This document shows positions 44,098 through 52,969 of a stretch of DNA of 64,000 bases, one piece after another (positions within the stretch are counted from its first letter, which is position 1; the number at the start of each line of letters is the position of its first letter). This stretch comes from Ardenticatenaceae bacterium. Its GTDB lineage: Bacteria > Chloroflexota > Anaerolineae > Promineifilales > Promineifilaceae. The DNA is taken from positions 1,723,835 through 1,787,834 of the forward strand of contig JACKCB010000002.1 in NCBI GenBank assembly GCA_020634235.1. The letters are read 5' to 3'. The notes under the pieces are model-generated. The model searched no databases. It had not been told where the DNA came from and saw only the letters and a program-made list of their open reading frames with translations. The translations under genes were made by a program, and so were the position numbers.

Positions 44098-45179
44098 GAA
44101 GAATACGATACGTCTGCCGGCCGGGCATACTGCTCGTCCTGCTGCTGGTGGCGGGTGGGCTGCTGGCCGGCTGCACGGTGGAAATCACCAGCACACCAGC
44201 ACCGGCGAGCAGTGGTGATGGCGGTGGCCAGCCGGGGGTGGTGCATGCCCCGGCCGGGACGCCGGTTTGGGCTGAGCTTGGTCTGACCGGCCGGCTGTTT
44301 TTTGTGGGCTATGACAGCGCCCAGCAGCAGGCCATTTACGAGTTGGACCTGGTTAGCGGCGCGCTGCGCACCCTGTTTACCGCTCCTGATAACGCCCTGC
44401 TGAATGAGGTTGCCGCCGCGCCTGATGGCCAGCAGTTGGCCGTGGCTTACGCGCCACCGCCGCCGGAGGGTGAGATTCAGTTTGGCTTCGCCAGTATTTA
44501 CACCATGCCGGCCGATGGCTCGGCCGCCCCCACGCCGCTAATTGCGCGCCGCGGAGAGACAGAGACGTTTTACAACATTAGCTGGCCGCTGGCCGATTTT
44601 GTCTATTATGCCCACTACCTGCCCGGTACTGGCGACCTGGGCGAAACGATCTACACTGCGCGGGTGGAACGCTTCTACCTGCCAGACGGCCAACCGGCGG
44701 TCCTGGCCGAAGCGTCCTCCTGGCCGCGGCTGTCGCGCAATGGGGCGCGGCTGGCCTATGTGACGGATGCCAATGAGCTGGTCCTGGCCGACGCGGATGG
44801 TGGCAATGGCCAGGTGCTGCTGCCGGGCAGCGCCTTCCCGGCCGTGGATGCGCCCTTTTTCTCGCTGGAAGGCGGCCAGGTGTATGTGAGCGCGGCCGTT
44901 ACCGGGGCAACGCTGACTTTGCTGGACCGGCTGCTGGGGGTGCGGCTGGCGGAAGCGCACAGTGTGCCTTCCGATTGGTGGGTGTTCCCGGCCGGGGGCG
45001 GGGATGGCGCGCAGTTGACCAATCTGTACGAGATTGGCCTGTATGGCGACCTCTCGCCCGACGGGCGGCACATTGCCTTCATCACCAGCGGCGGCGTCTT
45101 TGTCATGAATCCCGATGGCAGTGGCGTTTTCCAACTGCTGGACATGCCGGCCACCGGCACCCTCAACTGGGTGCCCTGA
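44094..45179 (+). CDS. Beta-propeller lipoprotein (TolB/PD40-like)
   Basis: 361 residues with lipobox LLAGC (Cys27). Several PD40-type blades are visible (AAPDGQQLAVAYA, LSRNGARLAYVTDANELVLADADGG, LSPDGRHIAFITSGGVFVMNPDGSG), giving a surface propeller. It overlaps the CopC-CopD-cytochrome gene by four bases and is therefore translationally coupled. Its partner or ligand is unknown. Confidence 0.8.
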   Translation: MRRIRYVCRPGILLVLLLVAGGLLAGCTVEITSTPAPASSGDGGGQPGVVHAPAGTPVWAELGLTGRLFFVGYDSAQQQAIYELDLVSGALRTLFTAPDNALLNEVAAAPDGQQLAVAYAPPPPEGEIQFGFASIYTMPADGSAAPTPLIARRGETETFYNISWPLADFVYYAHYLPGTGDLGETIYTARVERFYLPDGQPAVLAEASSWPRLSRNGARLAYVTDANELVLADADGGNGQVLLPGSAFPAVDAPFFSLEGGQVYVSAAVTGATLTLLDRLLGVRLAEAHSVPSDWWVFPAGGGDGAQLTNLYEIGLYGDLSPDGRHIAFITSGGVFVMNPDGSGVFQLLDMPATGTLNWVP

Positions 45180-45206
45180 CCGGCCTGCCTCCTGGAACCT
45201 AGCCTC

Positions 45207-47462
45207 ATGCCCGGACTGGACAGCACCCAAATCAGCGGCTCGGTAGAGCGGGTCACCTATTACAATGCGGAGACCGGTTACTCGGTTATCCGGCTGAAGC
45301 CGGATACGCGGGGGATGCTGCCCTTTGCCTATGCCCCCGGCCGGGAGGCGCTCATCACGGTGGTGGGCAATCTGCCCGAAGTGAACCCTGGCGAGTGGCT
45401 GAAACTCACCGGCCGGTGGACCACCCACGCCCAGCATGGGCGCCAGTTCCAGGCCGATTTGTGCGAGCAGGCGCTGCCGGCTACCACAGAAGGCATCAAG
45501 CGCTACCTGGGGTCCGGGCTGATCCGCGGCGTGGGCAAAGTGATGGCCGAACGCATTGTGAACCGCTTTGGCGAAGAGACGCTGGACGTGATCGAGTATG
45601 AACCGCAGCGGCTGCGCCATGTGCTGGGCGTTGGCCCCAAGCGGGTTGACCAGATTACCAGGGCCTGGACAGAACAAAAGGCGATCAAGAATGTGATGCT
45701 TTTTTTGCAGTCGCACGCCGTCTCCACCGGCCTGGCCATTAAGATTTACAAGAAGTATGGTGATGAATCGCTGGCGGTGGTGCAAAATACGCCCTACCGG
45801 CTGGTGCAGGACATTCATGGCATTGGCTTTAAGACGGCGGATAAGATTGCCCAGGCGTTGGGGCTGTCGCCGGAGGACCCGGCGCGGATTGAGGCGGGCA
45901 TTGCTTATACGCTGAACCGCATGGCTGAGGAAGGGCACGTTTATGTGCCGCAGGATGAGCTGGAGCCGGAAGCGTCGGAAATCTTGAATGTGGCCGTGGA
46001 CAAGGTGGCGGCGGTGATTGATAACCTGGAAAACGAGGCGCTGATCAAGCGGGAGACGATTACCTATGCGCTGCCCACCCCGGCCGGGGCCAATGCCACC
46101 CCGCCCGCTATTCGCGAGGAGCGGGCGGTTTACCTGACCCCGTTCTACTACTCGGAAATTGGTGTTACCAACCGCGTGCGCCGCATGGTGAACCATCCCA
46201 CCAGCCGGCTGCAAGCGTCGGGGGCGGCGCTGGGCCGCTCCCCGCTGACCGGCCAGTTGAGTGCCGAGCAGCAAGAGGCGATTCGCATGGCCGTGAGTCA
46301 CAAGGTGACCATTTTGACCGGCGGGCCGGGTACGGGCAAAACGACCACGCTGCGCACCTTGTTGGATCTGTTGGACCGGTATGGGCACACCTATGCCCTG
46401 GCCTCGCCCACCGGCCGGGCGGCCAAGCGGCTTAGTGAGGCTACCGGCCGGGAGGCAAAAACCATCCACCGTTTGCTGGAGTTCAAACCGGGCCAGGGGT
46501 TTGGCCTGAACGATGAGCGCCCCCTGGACGTGGACATGGTGGTTATCGACGAGACCTCCATGCTTGACCTGGTGCTGGCCAACAACTTGCTAAAGGCGAT
46601 CCCGCCCGATACCCACCTGCTGTTGGTGGGGGATGTGGACCAACTGCCGTCGGTGGGGGCGGGCGACGTGCTGCGCGATCTCATCAGCTCCGGCGTGGCG
46701 GCGGTGGTGCGGCTGCAAACCATTTTCCGCCAGGCGGCGGACAGCCTGATTGTGCAGAATGCCCACCGGATTAATCATGGCCAACTGCCCCTGACCAGCC
46801 GTACGGCTACCGATTTCTTCATCTTCATCAAGGAGGATCCGGAGGAGCTGGTGGCGCTGCTGACCGACATTGTGCAGCGGCGTGTGCCGGAGAAGTTTGC
46901 CCTGGACCCGTTTGAGGATATTCAGGTGCTCAGCCCGATGTATCATGGCGCGGTGGGTGTTACGAATCTGAATGAGAGGTTGCAGCAGGCGCTAAACCCC
47001 CCGGCCGGGCGCAAGCCGGAGCGCCGGCTGGGCGGGCGCGCCTTCCGCACGGGTGACAAAGTGATGCAGATCGTGAACAACTACGATAAGAATGTCTACA
47101 ATGGCGACATTGGTCGTATCAGCAATATTGACCTGGTGCAGCAGACCATTCACGTGAATGTAGACGGTGCGCCGGTGGTATATGATTTCTTGGAGGCGGA
47201 TGAACTGGTTCACGCCTATGCTATCAGCGTGCACAAGAGCCAGGGCAGCGAATATCCGTGTGTGGTATTGCCTGTGGTGACCCAACATTACCTGATGCTG
47301 CAGCGCAATTTGCTGTACACGGCCATTACGCGGGCCAAGAAGTTGGTGATTCTGGCGGGCACGCGCCGGGCGGTGGCCATGGCGGTGCGCAACAATCGGG
47401 TCACTGAACGTCACACGGCCCTGGATTGGCGCCTGGGAAATCTTTCAGGAGAGAGTGAGTAG
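45207..47462 (+). CDS. recD2: RecD2-type ATP-dependent DNA helicase
   Basis: 751 residues. The N-terminal OB-like and helix-hairpin-helix region (STQISGSVERVTYYNAETGYSVIRL) is specific to RecD2, the RecBC-independent form. Walker A GGPGTGKTTT is near 372, Walker B VVIDETSM near 447, and the C-terminal UvrD-like motif AYAISVHKSQGSEYPCVVLPV near 670. It unwinds DNA 5' to 3' in repair. No recB or recC is nearby. Confidence 0.94.
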   Translation: MPGLDSTQISGSVERVTYYNAETGYSVIRLKPDTRGMLPFAYAPGREALITVVGNLPEVNPGEWLKLTGRWTTHAQHGRQFQADLCEQALPATTEGIKRYLGSGLIRGVGKVMAERIVNRFGEETLDVIEYEPQRLRHVLGVGPKRVDQITRAWTEQKAIKNVMLFLQSHAVSTGLAIKIYKKYGDESLAVVQNTPYRLVQDIHGIGFKTADKIAQALGLSPEDPARIEAGIAYTLNRMAEEGHVYVPQDELEPEASEILNVAVDKVAAVIDNLENEALIKRETITYALPTPAGANATPPAIREERAVYLTPFYYSEIGVTNRVRRMVNHPTSRLQASGAALGRSPLTGQLSAEQQEAIRMAVSHKVTILTGGPGTGKTTTLRTLLDLLDRYGHTYALASPTGRAAKRLSEATGREAKTIHRLLEFKPGQGFGLNDERPLDVDMVVIDETSMLDLVLANNLLKAIPPDTHLLLVGDVDQLPSVGAGDVLRDLISSGVAAVVRLQTIFRQAADSLIVQNAHRINHGQLPLTSRTATDFFIFIKEDPEELVALLTDIVQRRVPEKFALDPFEDIQVLSPMYHGAVGVTNLNERLQQALNPPAGRKPERRLGGRAFRTGDKVMQIVNNYDKNVYNGDIGRISNIDLVQQTIHVNVDGAPVVYDFLEADELVHAYAISVHKSQGSEYPCVVLPVVTQHYLMLQRNLLYTAITRAKKLVILAGTRRAVAMAVRNNRVTERHTALDWRLGNLSGESE

Positions 47463-47466
47463 TCTT

Positions 47467-48177
47467 ATGGAAATTCGATTCGCGGTTGCCAAGATTAGCA
47501 AATACGCCACGCGGGAGAGTGGGGATACGCTGGAGATGGTGGAACGCCCGCATGGGGGGCTGTCGATGGTGCTGGTAGATGGGCAGCGCTCCGGCCGGGC
47601 GGCCAAAAGCATTAGCAACGTGGTGGCGCGCAAAGCGATCCAACTGCTGGCCGAAGGGGTGCGTGATGGTGCGGCGGCCCGCGCCGCCCACGATTACCTG
47701 TACACCTACCGCGCCGGCAAGGTGACGGCGACGCTGAACATTGTCTCGGTGGATGCGGTGAGCAAGACGCTGGTGGTCTCGCGCAACAACGACGCGCCGG
47801 TGATTGTGCACACGCCGCAGCGCGGCCTCTTCCTGCTCGATGCGCCGTCAGAGTCTATTGGCACCCGCCGCCACAGCAAGCCAGACATCACCGAGATTCC
47901 CATGGAGTTGGGGCCGCTGGTGGTGGCCTTTACCGATGGGCTGCGCCATGCGGGCAGTTGGCACGGTGCGGCCAACTTTGATCCGGTGGCGGCCGTGCGC
48001 CAGATGCTGGCCGAAGGTATTTCTGATCCGCGCGAGATTGCGGACTGTTTGCTCCAGCAGGCGGTGGACCTGGATGGCGGCCGGCCGCGTGACGACATCA
48101 GTGTGGTGGTGGTGGCCGTGACGGCGAACACCGGGCAGGATGAGGTACGCCGCCTCTCCGGCCGGATGGTGCTGTGA
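47467..48177 (+). CDS. SpoIIE/PP2C-like serine phosphatase
   Basis: 236 residues from ATG 47467, four bases after the recD2 stop. The PP2C-like (SpoIIE) fold shows DTLEMVERPHGGLSMVLVDGQRSG, LVVAFTDGLRHAG and GRPRDDISVVVV, giving the acidic metal ligands. It probably removes phosphate from Ser/Thr, for example on an anti-sigma antagonist, but no such partner is adjacent. A GTG start at 47455 is closer to AGGAG and cannot be excluded. Confidence 0.82.
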   Translation: MEIRFAVAKISKYATRESGDTLEMVERPHGGLSMVLVDGQRSGRAAKSISNVVARKAIQLLAEGVRDGAAARAAHDYLYTYRAGKVTATLNIVSVDAVSKTLVVSRNNDAPVIVHTPQRGLFLLDAPSESIGTRRHSKPDITEIPMELGPLVVAFTDGLRHAGSWHGAANFDPVAAVRQMLAEGISDPREIADCLLQQAVDLDGGRPRDDISVVVVAVTANTGQDEVRRLSGRMVL

Positions 48178-48193
48178 GTGCTGGGTGGTGGGT

Positions 48194-48604
48194 ATGGGGA
48201 TGAAGAAGATGGCTACCCGGCCGGGACCGCGGATCGCCCTGGTGGGACCGTGTGTTTCTGGCAAGAGTACGTTGGCGCTGGCCCTGCAGGCGGCGGGGTA
48301 TAACGCCCGGCCGGTGTCGCAGGAGCATTCCTACGTGCCGTATATGTGGCAGCGCATTACCCGGCCGGACATACTCATCTATCTGGATGTGGATTATGAC
48401 CAGGCCAAAGCGCGCCGGCCGCACATCGATTGGGGGCCGGAACGGCTGGCCGAGCAGGCCCAGCGGCTGACCCATGCGCGCGCTCACTGCGACCTTTACC
48501 TGGACACCAGCGGGCTGGACGCAGACGAAGTGCGGCAGCGGGTACTCTTGTTTTTGCGTGCTTTTCTGGGGGAAGACGGGCCTAGCGACCCAGTAGACGA
48601 TTAA
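48194..48604 (+). CDS. Small P-loop NTPase
   Basis: 136 residues from ATG 48194 (ATG 48200 and 48209 are also possible). Walker A is GPCVSGKST; a kinase-like core follows with YVPYMWQRITRPDILIYLDVDYDQAKARR and the ending HCDLYLDTSGLDADEV. It resembles small nucleotide or protein kinases of the AAA_28/dephospho-CoA kinase type, but the substrate is unknown. It follows the phosphatase by 16 bases, so a kinase-phosphatase pairing is conceivable. Its 3' end overlaps the convergent TPR gene by 23 bases. Confidence 0.72.
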   Translation: MGMKKMATRPGPRIALVGPCVSGKSTLALALQAAGYNARPVSQEHSYVPYMWQRITRPDILIYLDVDYDQAKARRPHIDWGPERLAEQAQRLTHARAHCDLYLDTSGLDADEVRQRVLLFLRAFLGEDGPSDPVDD

Positions 48605-49397
48605 CCAGCCCCTTGGAACCGCCCAGCTTCTGCTTTAGCGCGGCGGCCATTTCTTGCCCGGCCGGGAAATCCTGCAGCGCCAACGCTCGCTGATTGCTGC
48701 GTGCGGCGTCGTCATAATTGCCCTGCTTCCAATAGGCCACGCTCAAGTTATGCCACAATAGATAATTGCTGTTGTCAAAATGCAGCGCTTCCTGGTAGGT
48801 CGTGACGGCGGCGTCCAGGTTGTTGCTGGCTAGCAGCAGGTCGCCCAGGACCGATTGCAGGCGCAGCCGCTGTGGCAGCGTGGGGGCAATACCCATCGCT
48901 TTCTGGCACCAGACCAGGGCTTGTTCCGGCTCCTCCCGGGCCTGCCAGTAATGCGTTTCTGCCCGGTACAGGTAGTAATTGGCCGCATTCTGGCGGGTGA
49001 GATAGTCCAGCACCAGGCGAGCATCATCCAGCCGTTGGCCGTAGATGTATATCAGCGCTTCAATGACGTTAATTTCGGGGATATCCGGTTCTGTTTCCTG
49101 CGCCTTTTCCAGCCACAACAGTGCAGCTTCCAGGCCGCTCTGCGCATAGTGACCATTATCTTCGCGGGCGGCGGCCAGCAGCACATAGGCTACGCCGGCA
49201 AACGCGTAAGGCTGTGAATTGGAGGTTTGCAAAACACGCAAGGCCGCTCCCAACACTTTTGGATCGCCGCGGAATTCGTCGACCTTGTCTAGCCCGACTT
49301 CGAAGGTTTTTTGCCCTTGCAGCGTTGCCTGGGTGTTGGGCGGCCATTGCAGCCTGGCCAGCGCCGGCAGAATCTGATCAACGAGTGCTTGTCCCAT
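48582..49397 (-). CDS. TPR-repeat protein
   Basis: 271 residues without signal peptide, mostly tetratricopeptide helices (EPEQALVWCQKAMGIAPTLPQ, NNLDAAVTTYQEALHFDNSNYLLWHNLSVAYWKQGNYDDAARSNQRAL). It is probably a cytoplasmic scaffold. It lies downstream of groEL but is separated from it by the groEL terminator. Function not predictable. Confidence 0.78.
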   Translation of the reverse strand: MGQALVDQILPALARLQWPPNTQATLQGQKTFEVGLDKVDEFRGDPKVLGAALRVLQTSNSQPYAFAGVAYVLLAAAREDNGHYAQSGLEAALLWLEKAQETEPDIPEINVIEALIYIYGQRLDDARLVLDYLTRQNAANYYLYRAETHYWQAREEPEQALVWCQKAMGIAPTLPQRLRLQSVLGDLLLASNNLDAAVTTYQEALHFDNSNYLLWHNLSVAYWKQGNYDDAARSNQRALALQDFPAGQEMAAALKQKLGGSKGLVNRLLGR

Positions 49398-49423
49398 AGT
49401 CTGTTAGTTTACAAAACTAGGCC

Positions 49424-49457
49424 AAAAAAGAAAAGGCCCCTTCGCAAAGGGGCCTTT
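49424..49457 (-). terminator. Terminator of groES-groEL
   Basis: AAAGGCCCCTT (49432-49442) pairs with AAGGGGCCTTT (49447-49457). The A-rich run at 49424-49431 gives a long U-tract on the minus strand. Confidence 0.9.
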
Positions 49458-49482
49458 GGACTTACTCAAAAGGTTGTGGGAT

Positions 49483-51126
49483 TTAGAAATCCATGCCGCC
49501 GGGCATGCCGCCGCCGCCGGGCATGGGGGCTTCCTTCTCCGGCAGGTCGGTGATCAGGACGTCGGTGGTCAGGATCATGGAGGCGATGCTGGCTGCATTC
49601 TCCAACGCGCCGCGGGTCACCTTGGCCGGGTCGATGATGCCGGCTTTGATCATGTTCACGTATTCGCCGGACAGCACGTTGTAGCCGATGTTGTGGTCGT
49701 CGTGCTTTTCTTGTTCGCGGCGGACGTTCTGGATGATCACGTCGCCATTTTGGCCGGCGTTCTCGGAGATTTTGCGCATGGGGGCTTCCAGGGCGCGGCG
49801 TAGAATGGAGATACCGGTGGAGGCGTCCCCGGCCGGGACTTCAACACTGTCCAGGGCGGCCATGGCATTGATCAACGCCACACCGCCACCGGGCACGATG
49901 CCTTCTTCCACTGCGGCGCGGGTCGCGCTCAGGGCATCTTCTACGCGGTGCTTCTTTTCCTTCAGCTCCACTTCCGTGGCCGCACCCACGCGAATGATGG
50001 CCACGCCACCGGCCAGCTTGGCCAGCCGCTCTTGCAGCTTCTCGCGGTCATAGTCCGACGTGCTGCGGTCGATTTCTACCTTGATCTGCTCAACGCGGGA
50101 GCGGATCATCTTCTCATCGCCCGCGCCGTCAACCACGGTCGTGTCATCCTTGGTGGAGACAACCTTGGCCGCCCGGCCCAGGTCGTTGATCTGCACACTT
50201 TCCAGCTTGCGGCCCATCTCTTCCGTGATCACTTCGCCGCCGGTCAGCACGGCAATGTCTTGCAGCATCGCCTTGCGCCGATCGCCAAAGCCGGGAGCTT
50301 TTACGGCCAGGGCATTCACCGTGCCGCGCAGCTTGTTCAGCACCAGGGTGGCCAGCGCTTCGCCGTCCACGTCCTCAGCAATAATCACCAGGTTGCGGCG
50401 GCCAGTCTGGATCAGTTTTTCCAAAATTGGCACGATGTCTTGCGCCGAGCTGATCTTTTTGTCATGGATGAGGATGAAGGCATCTTCGACAATCGCTTCC
50501 ATGGCGTCTGGATCGGTGATGAAGTAGGGGCTGATGTAACCGCGGTCGAACTGCATGCCTTCAACATATTCGGTTTCAAATTCCAGGCCCTGGGATTCTT
50601 CAACGGTGATAACGCCATCTTTGCCGACCTTGTCCATGACATCGGCGATCAACTTGCCGATGGCCGGGTCTTGCGCCGAAATGGCGGCCACGGAGGCGAT
50701 CTCTTCCACGCTGTCGATGGACACAGCCATCTCGCGGATGCGACTGGACAGGGCGGCCACGCCCATTTCAATGCCTTGCTTCAGCATCATGGGATTGGCC
50801 CCGGCCGCGACGTTCTTGTAGCCTTCGTTGACGATATTCTGGGCCAACACGGTGGCTGTGGTGGTGCCGTCGCCGGCGATATCGTTGGTCTTGGTGGCCG
50901 CTTCCTTTAGCAGTTGGGCGCCCATGTTCTCATACGGGTCTTCCAGCTCGATCTCTTTGGCCACTGTCACGCCGTCGTGGGTGATGGTGGGCGCGCCGAA
51001 CTTTTTGTCCAGGGCTACGTTGCGCCCCTTGGGGCCCAGGGTGGTGGCCACAGCCTTGGCCAGGGTGTCAATCCCGTGTTTTAGTTTGCGATGCGCATCA
51101 TCGGAAAAAGTTAGTTGCTTAGCCAT
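49483..51126 (-). CDS. groEL: Chaperonin GroEL
   Basis: 547 residues. Equatorial ATP-binding TLGPKGRNVALDKKFGAPTITHDGVTVAKEIEL and GDGTTTATVLAQ, and AAVEEGIVPGGGVALI near 405. The C-terminal Gly-Met tail (MPGGGGMPGGMDF) is usual. It forms the folding chamber with GroES, encoded 39 bases upstream. CIRCE sites before groES place both under HrcA. Confidence 0.97.
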   Translation of the reverse strand: MAKQLTFSDDAHRKLKHGIDTLAKAVATTLGPKGRNVALDKKFGAPTITHDGVTVAKEIELEDPYENMGAQLLKEAATKTNDIAGDGTTTATVLAQNIVNEGYKNVAAGANPMMLKQGIEMGVAALSSRIREMAVSIDSVEEIASVAAISAQDPAIGKLIADVMDKVGKDGVITVEESQGLEFETEYVEGMQFDRGYISPYFITDPDAMEAIVEDAFILIHDKKISSAQDIVPILEKLIQTGRRNLVIIAEDVDGEALATLVLNKLRGTVNALAVKAPGFGDRRKAMLQDIAVLTGGEVITEEMGRKLESVQINDLGRAAKVVSTKDDTTVVDGAGDEKMIRSRVEQIKVEIDRSTSDYDREKLQERLAKLAGGVAIIRVGAATEVELKEKKHRVEDALSATRAAVEEGIVPGGGVALINAMAALDSVEVPAGDASTGISILRRALEAPMRKISENAGQNGDVIIQNVRREQEKHDDHNIGYNVLSGEYVNMIKAGIIDPAKVTRGALENAASIASMILTTDVLITDLPEKEAPMPGGGGMPGGMDF

Positions 51127-51165
51127 AGTTTTTGTGTCTCCTGTCCGTGATTCTGGTGTTGATGA

Positions 51166-51459
51166 TTACTCGACGATGGCGAGTACGTCCGATTCTTTCA
51201 GAATGAGCAGCTTTTTGCCATCGATTTTGATTTCCGTGCCCGCATATTTGGCGTAGAGTACCACATCGCCAACTTCGACGTCCATGTCAATGCGGTCACC
51301 ATCTTCGTCGCGCCGGCCGGGGCCGACAGCCAAAACGGTGCCTTCTTGCGGCTTTTCTTTTGCAGTTTCCGGCAGGATAATTCCAGAAGCAGTGGTTTCT
51401 TCGCGTTCTTTTGGTTCCACGACGAGGCGATCACCAAGCGGTTTAAGCTTCATGTTCAT
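51166..51459 (-). CDS. groES: Co-chaperonin GroES
   Basis: 97 residues, lid of the GroEL chamber. KLKPLGDRLVVEPKEREETTASGIILPETAKEKPQ (mobile loop) and the C-terminal EIKIDGKKLLILKESDVLAIVE are typical. The start ATG 51459 has AAGGAG about ten bases upstream. Confidence 0.96.
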   Translation of the reverse strand: MNMKLKPLGDRLVVEPKEREETTASGIILPETAKEKPQEGTVLAVGPGRRDEDGDRIDMDVEVGDVVLYAKYAGTEIKIDGKKLLILKESDVLAIVE

Positions 51460-51507
51460 AGAACAGCATCTCCTTTGTCAAATACAGGTTGGATTTTGGA
51501 TTGCGAA

Positions 51508-51534
51508 TTGGCACTCAGGGGGATAGAGTGCTAA
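51508..51534 (-). promoter_or_regulatory. CIRCE operator 1 (HrcA), 5' leader of groES
   Basis: TTGGCACTC-N9-GAGTGCTAA; consensus TTAGCACTC-N9-GAGTGCTAA, one mismatch. It lies just downstream of the predicted transcription start. Confidence 0.93.
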
Positions 51535-51544
51535 TTACGCCAGG

Positions 51545-51572
51545 ATTGTAGCACAGTTTTAGCCGGTGTCAA
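51545..51572 (-). promoter_or_regulatory. Promoter of groES-groEL
   Basis: Minus strand TTGACA (51572-51567), 16-base spacer ending TGC, TACAAT (51550-51545). Start near 51538, between the two CIRCE elements. Confidence 0.8.
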
Positions 51573-51579
51573 GGCTTTT

Positions 51580-51606
51580 TTGGCAATCGATGGGGGAGAG
51601 TGCTAA
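51580..51606 (-). promoter_or_regulatory. CIRCE operator 2 (HrcA), upstream of the -35
   Basis: TTGGCAATC-N9-GAGTGCTAA: one arm perfect, the other 7/9 to consensus, with exact 9-base spacing. Its centre is 72 bp from that of CIRCE 1. Confidence 0.8.
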
Positions 51607-51652
51607 AGGTGATGGCCCCGGCCGGGGTCATCATACAGCCCTTCGCGGCCGG

Positions 51653-52867
51653 CTACCCGCCCGTGCCTAACTGCGCCTGGCGGCACAGTTCCATTCCTTC
51701 CTGGGCGTTGATGTAGGGGGTGGTATCCTCTTCCGTCGCCGCCAGGACATCCGTGAAAATAGGCACGGCCTCGGTGCATTGGCTCTGGTAATAGTAGGCC
51801 AGCCCCAACATGTTGTAGTAAGTGGCGTTGGTCGGCGTAATCTCATCATAGCCAACCACCGCCAGCTCTAACTCCTGAATGGCGCTGTCATACTTAAACT
51901 GCTTGAAATAGGCCGCGCCCAAATGGGCATGGGCTCGTGTCATGCTGGGGTCAAGCAGGGTGGCCTGGTAGGCGTTTTCTTCGGCGCGCGGGTATTGGCC
52001 CAGAACAAAATAGAAGTAGCCCAGCCCGTCATAGGCGTTGGCATTGTTGGGGTCTATCTCAATGACATCCTGCAGGGTGAGAATGGCTTCTTGCCGGCGC
52101 TCGGTGAAGAAGTAGAGATACGCCAGGTCCACGCGCAGATCAACCGCGTTGGGATTGAAATCCAGGGCCACCAGATATTCATTGATGGCGTTGTCATATT
52201 GCCCCAGGAGTTCAAAGACGTTGGCCATTGCCCGCCGGGCAATGGGGCTTTCCGGGGCCAGCTCAACGGCGTAGGCGGCTTTCTCCTGCGCCTCGGCCAC
52301 GTTCTCAAAGCCCAGGCGCGACAGCGCGGTCGCCATGTAGGCGTAAGCTTCGGCGTTGTTAGGATTCAGGTCAACAGCTTTGTTGGCGGCGTTGATGGCT
52401 TCGGTGTATTGCAGGTCGGCACTGGCGGGGTCGCCCGTTTCGGCCAGACGGTCGGCGTTGGCGATATGGGCCGAGGCAACCGCCGCCCAAACGCCGTCGT
52501 TGTCGGCGGCCAGCACTTTGGCTCTTTCGGCCCACTCCAGCGCGGATTCGGGCTGCCCGGTCTGGGTGAGCAGCTCAATGAGGGGCATGTAATATTCGAT
52601 CTTGCTGACTTCCAGGGAGATCGCTTTTTCGTAGGCGGTGATGGCGTTCTGGAATTCGCCATCGCGCTGGTAGAGGGCGGCGCTGGTGGCGTATTCGGCG
52701 GCGGTACGTGTTGCTTCGGGCACCGGGGTGGGGATGATGGCATCGCGGACTTCTTCGGCGTTGCTGATGACGAACATGCCCAGGGCGAATACGACGGCCA
52801 CGATGATGACCAGCATGCAGGAGGGGCCCCGGCGGGGGTAGGTAGGACGGCGACGTTGAATGACCAT
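51653..52867 (-). CDS. Membrane-anchored TPR protein
   Basis: 404 residues from ATG 52867: short basic N-terminus, one membrane helix (about 18-38, MLVIIVAVVFALGMFVI), then at least eight TPR units outside (ALEWAERAKVLAADNDGVW, YDNAINEYLVALDFNPNAVDLRVDLAYLYF and so on). It probably scaffolds a periplasmic or surface assembly. No Shine-Dalgarno is evident for this ATG or for the in-frame TTG at 52909, so the start is uncertain. Confidence 0.78.
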   Translation of the reverse strand: MVIQRRRPTYPRRGPSCMLVIIVAVVFALGMFVISNAEEVRDAIIPTPVPEATRTAAEYATSAALYQRDGEFQNAITAYEKAISLEVSKIEYYMPLIELLTQTGQPESALEWAERAKVLAADNDGVWAAVASAHIANADRLAETGDPASADLQYTEAINAANKAVDLNPNNAEAYAYMATALSRLGFENVAEAQEKAAYAVELAPESPIARRAMANVFELLGQYDNAINEYLVALDFNPNAVDLRVDLAYLYFFTERRQEAILTLQDVIEIDPNNANAYDGLGYFYFVLGQYPRAEENAYQATLLDPSMTRAHAHLGAAYFKQFKYDSAIQELELAVVGYDEITPTNATYYNMLGLAYYYQSQCTEAVPIFTDVLAATEEDTTPYINAQEGMELCRQAQLGTGG

Positions 52868-52969
52868 AGACGTTTGTTGGGTTGGTGGCAATTGTTTGCT
52901 TGCCGCCAACCGTTAGGTGATAGATGGTAGCATTGCCCCGGCCGGGGGGCAACAATGCTCATCGTTCAT

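Noticed and set aside
44538..46469. 643-codon open frame antisense to the propeller lipoprotein and recD2 genes
   Set aside because: Shadow frame of high-GC coding DNA; both sense genes have clear family motifs.
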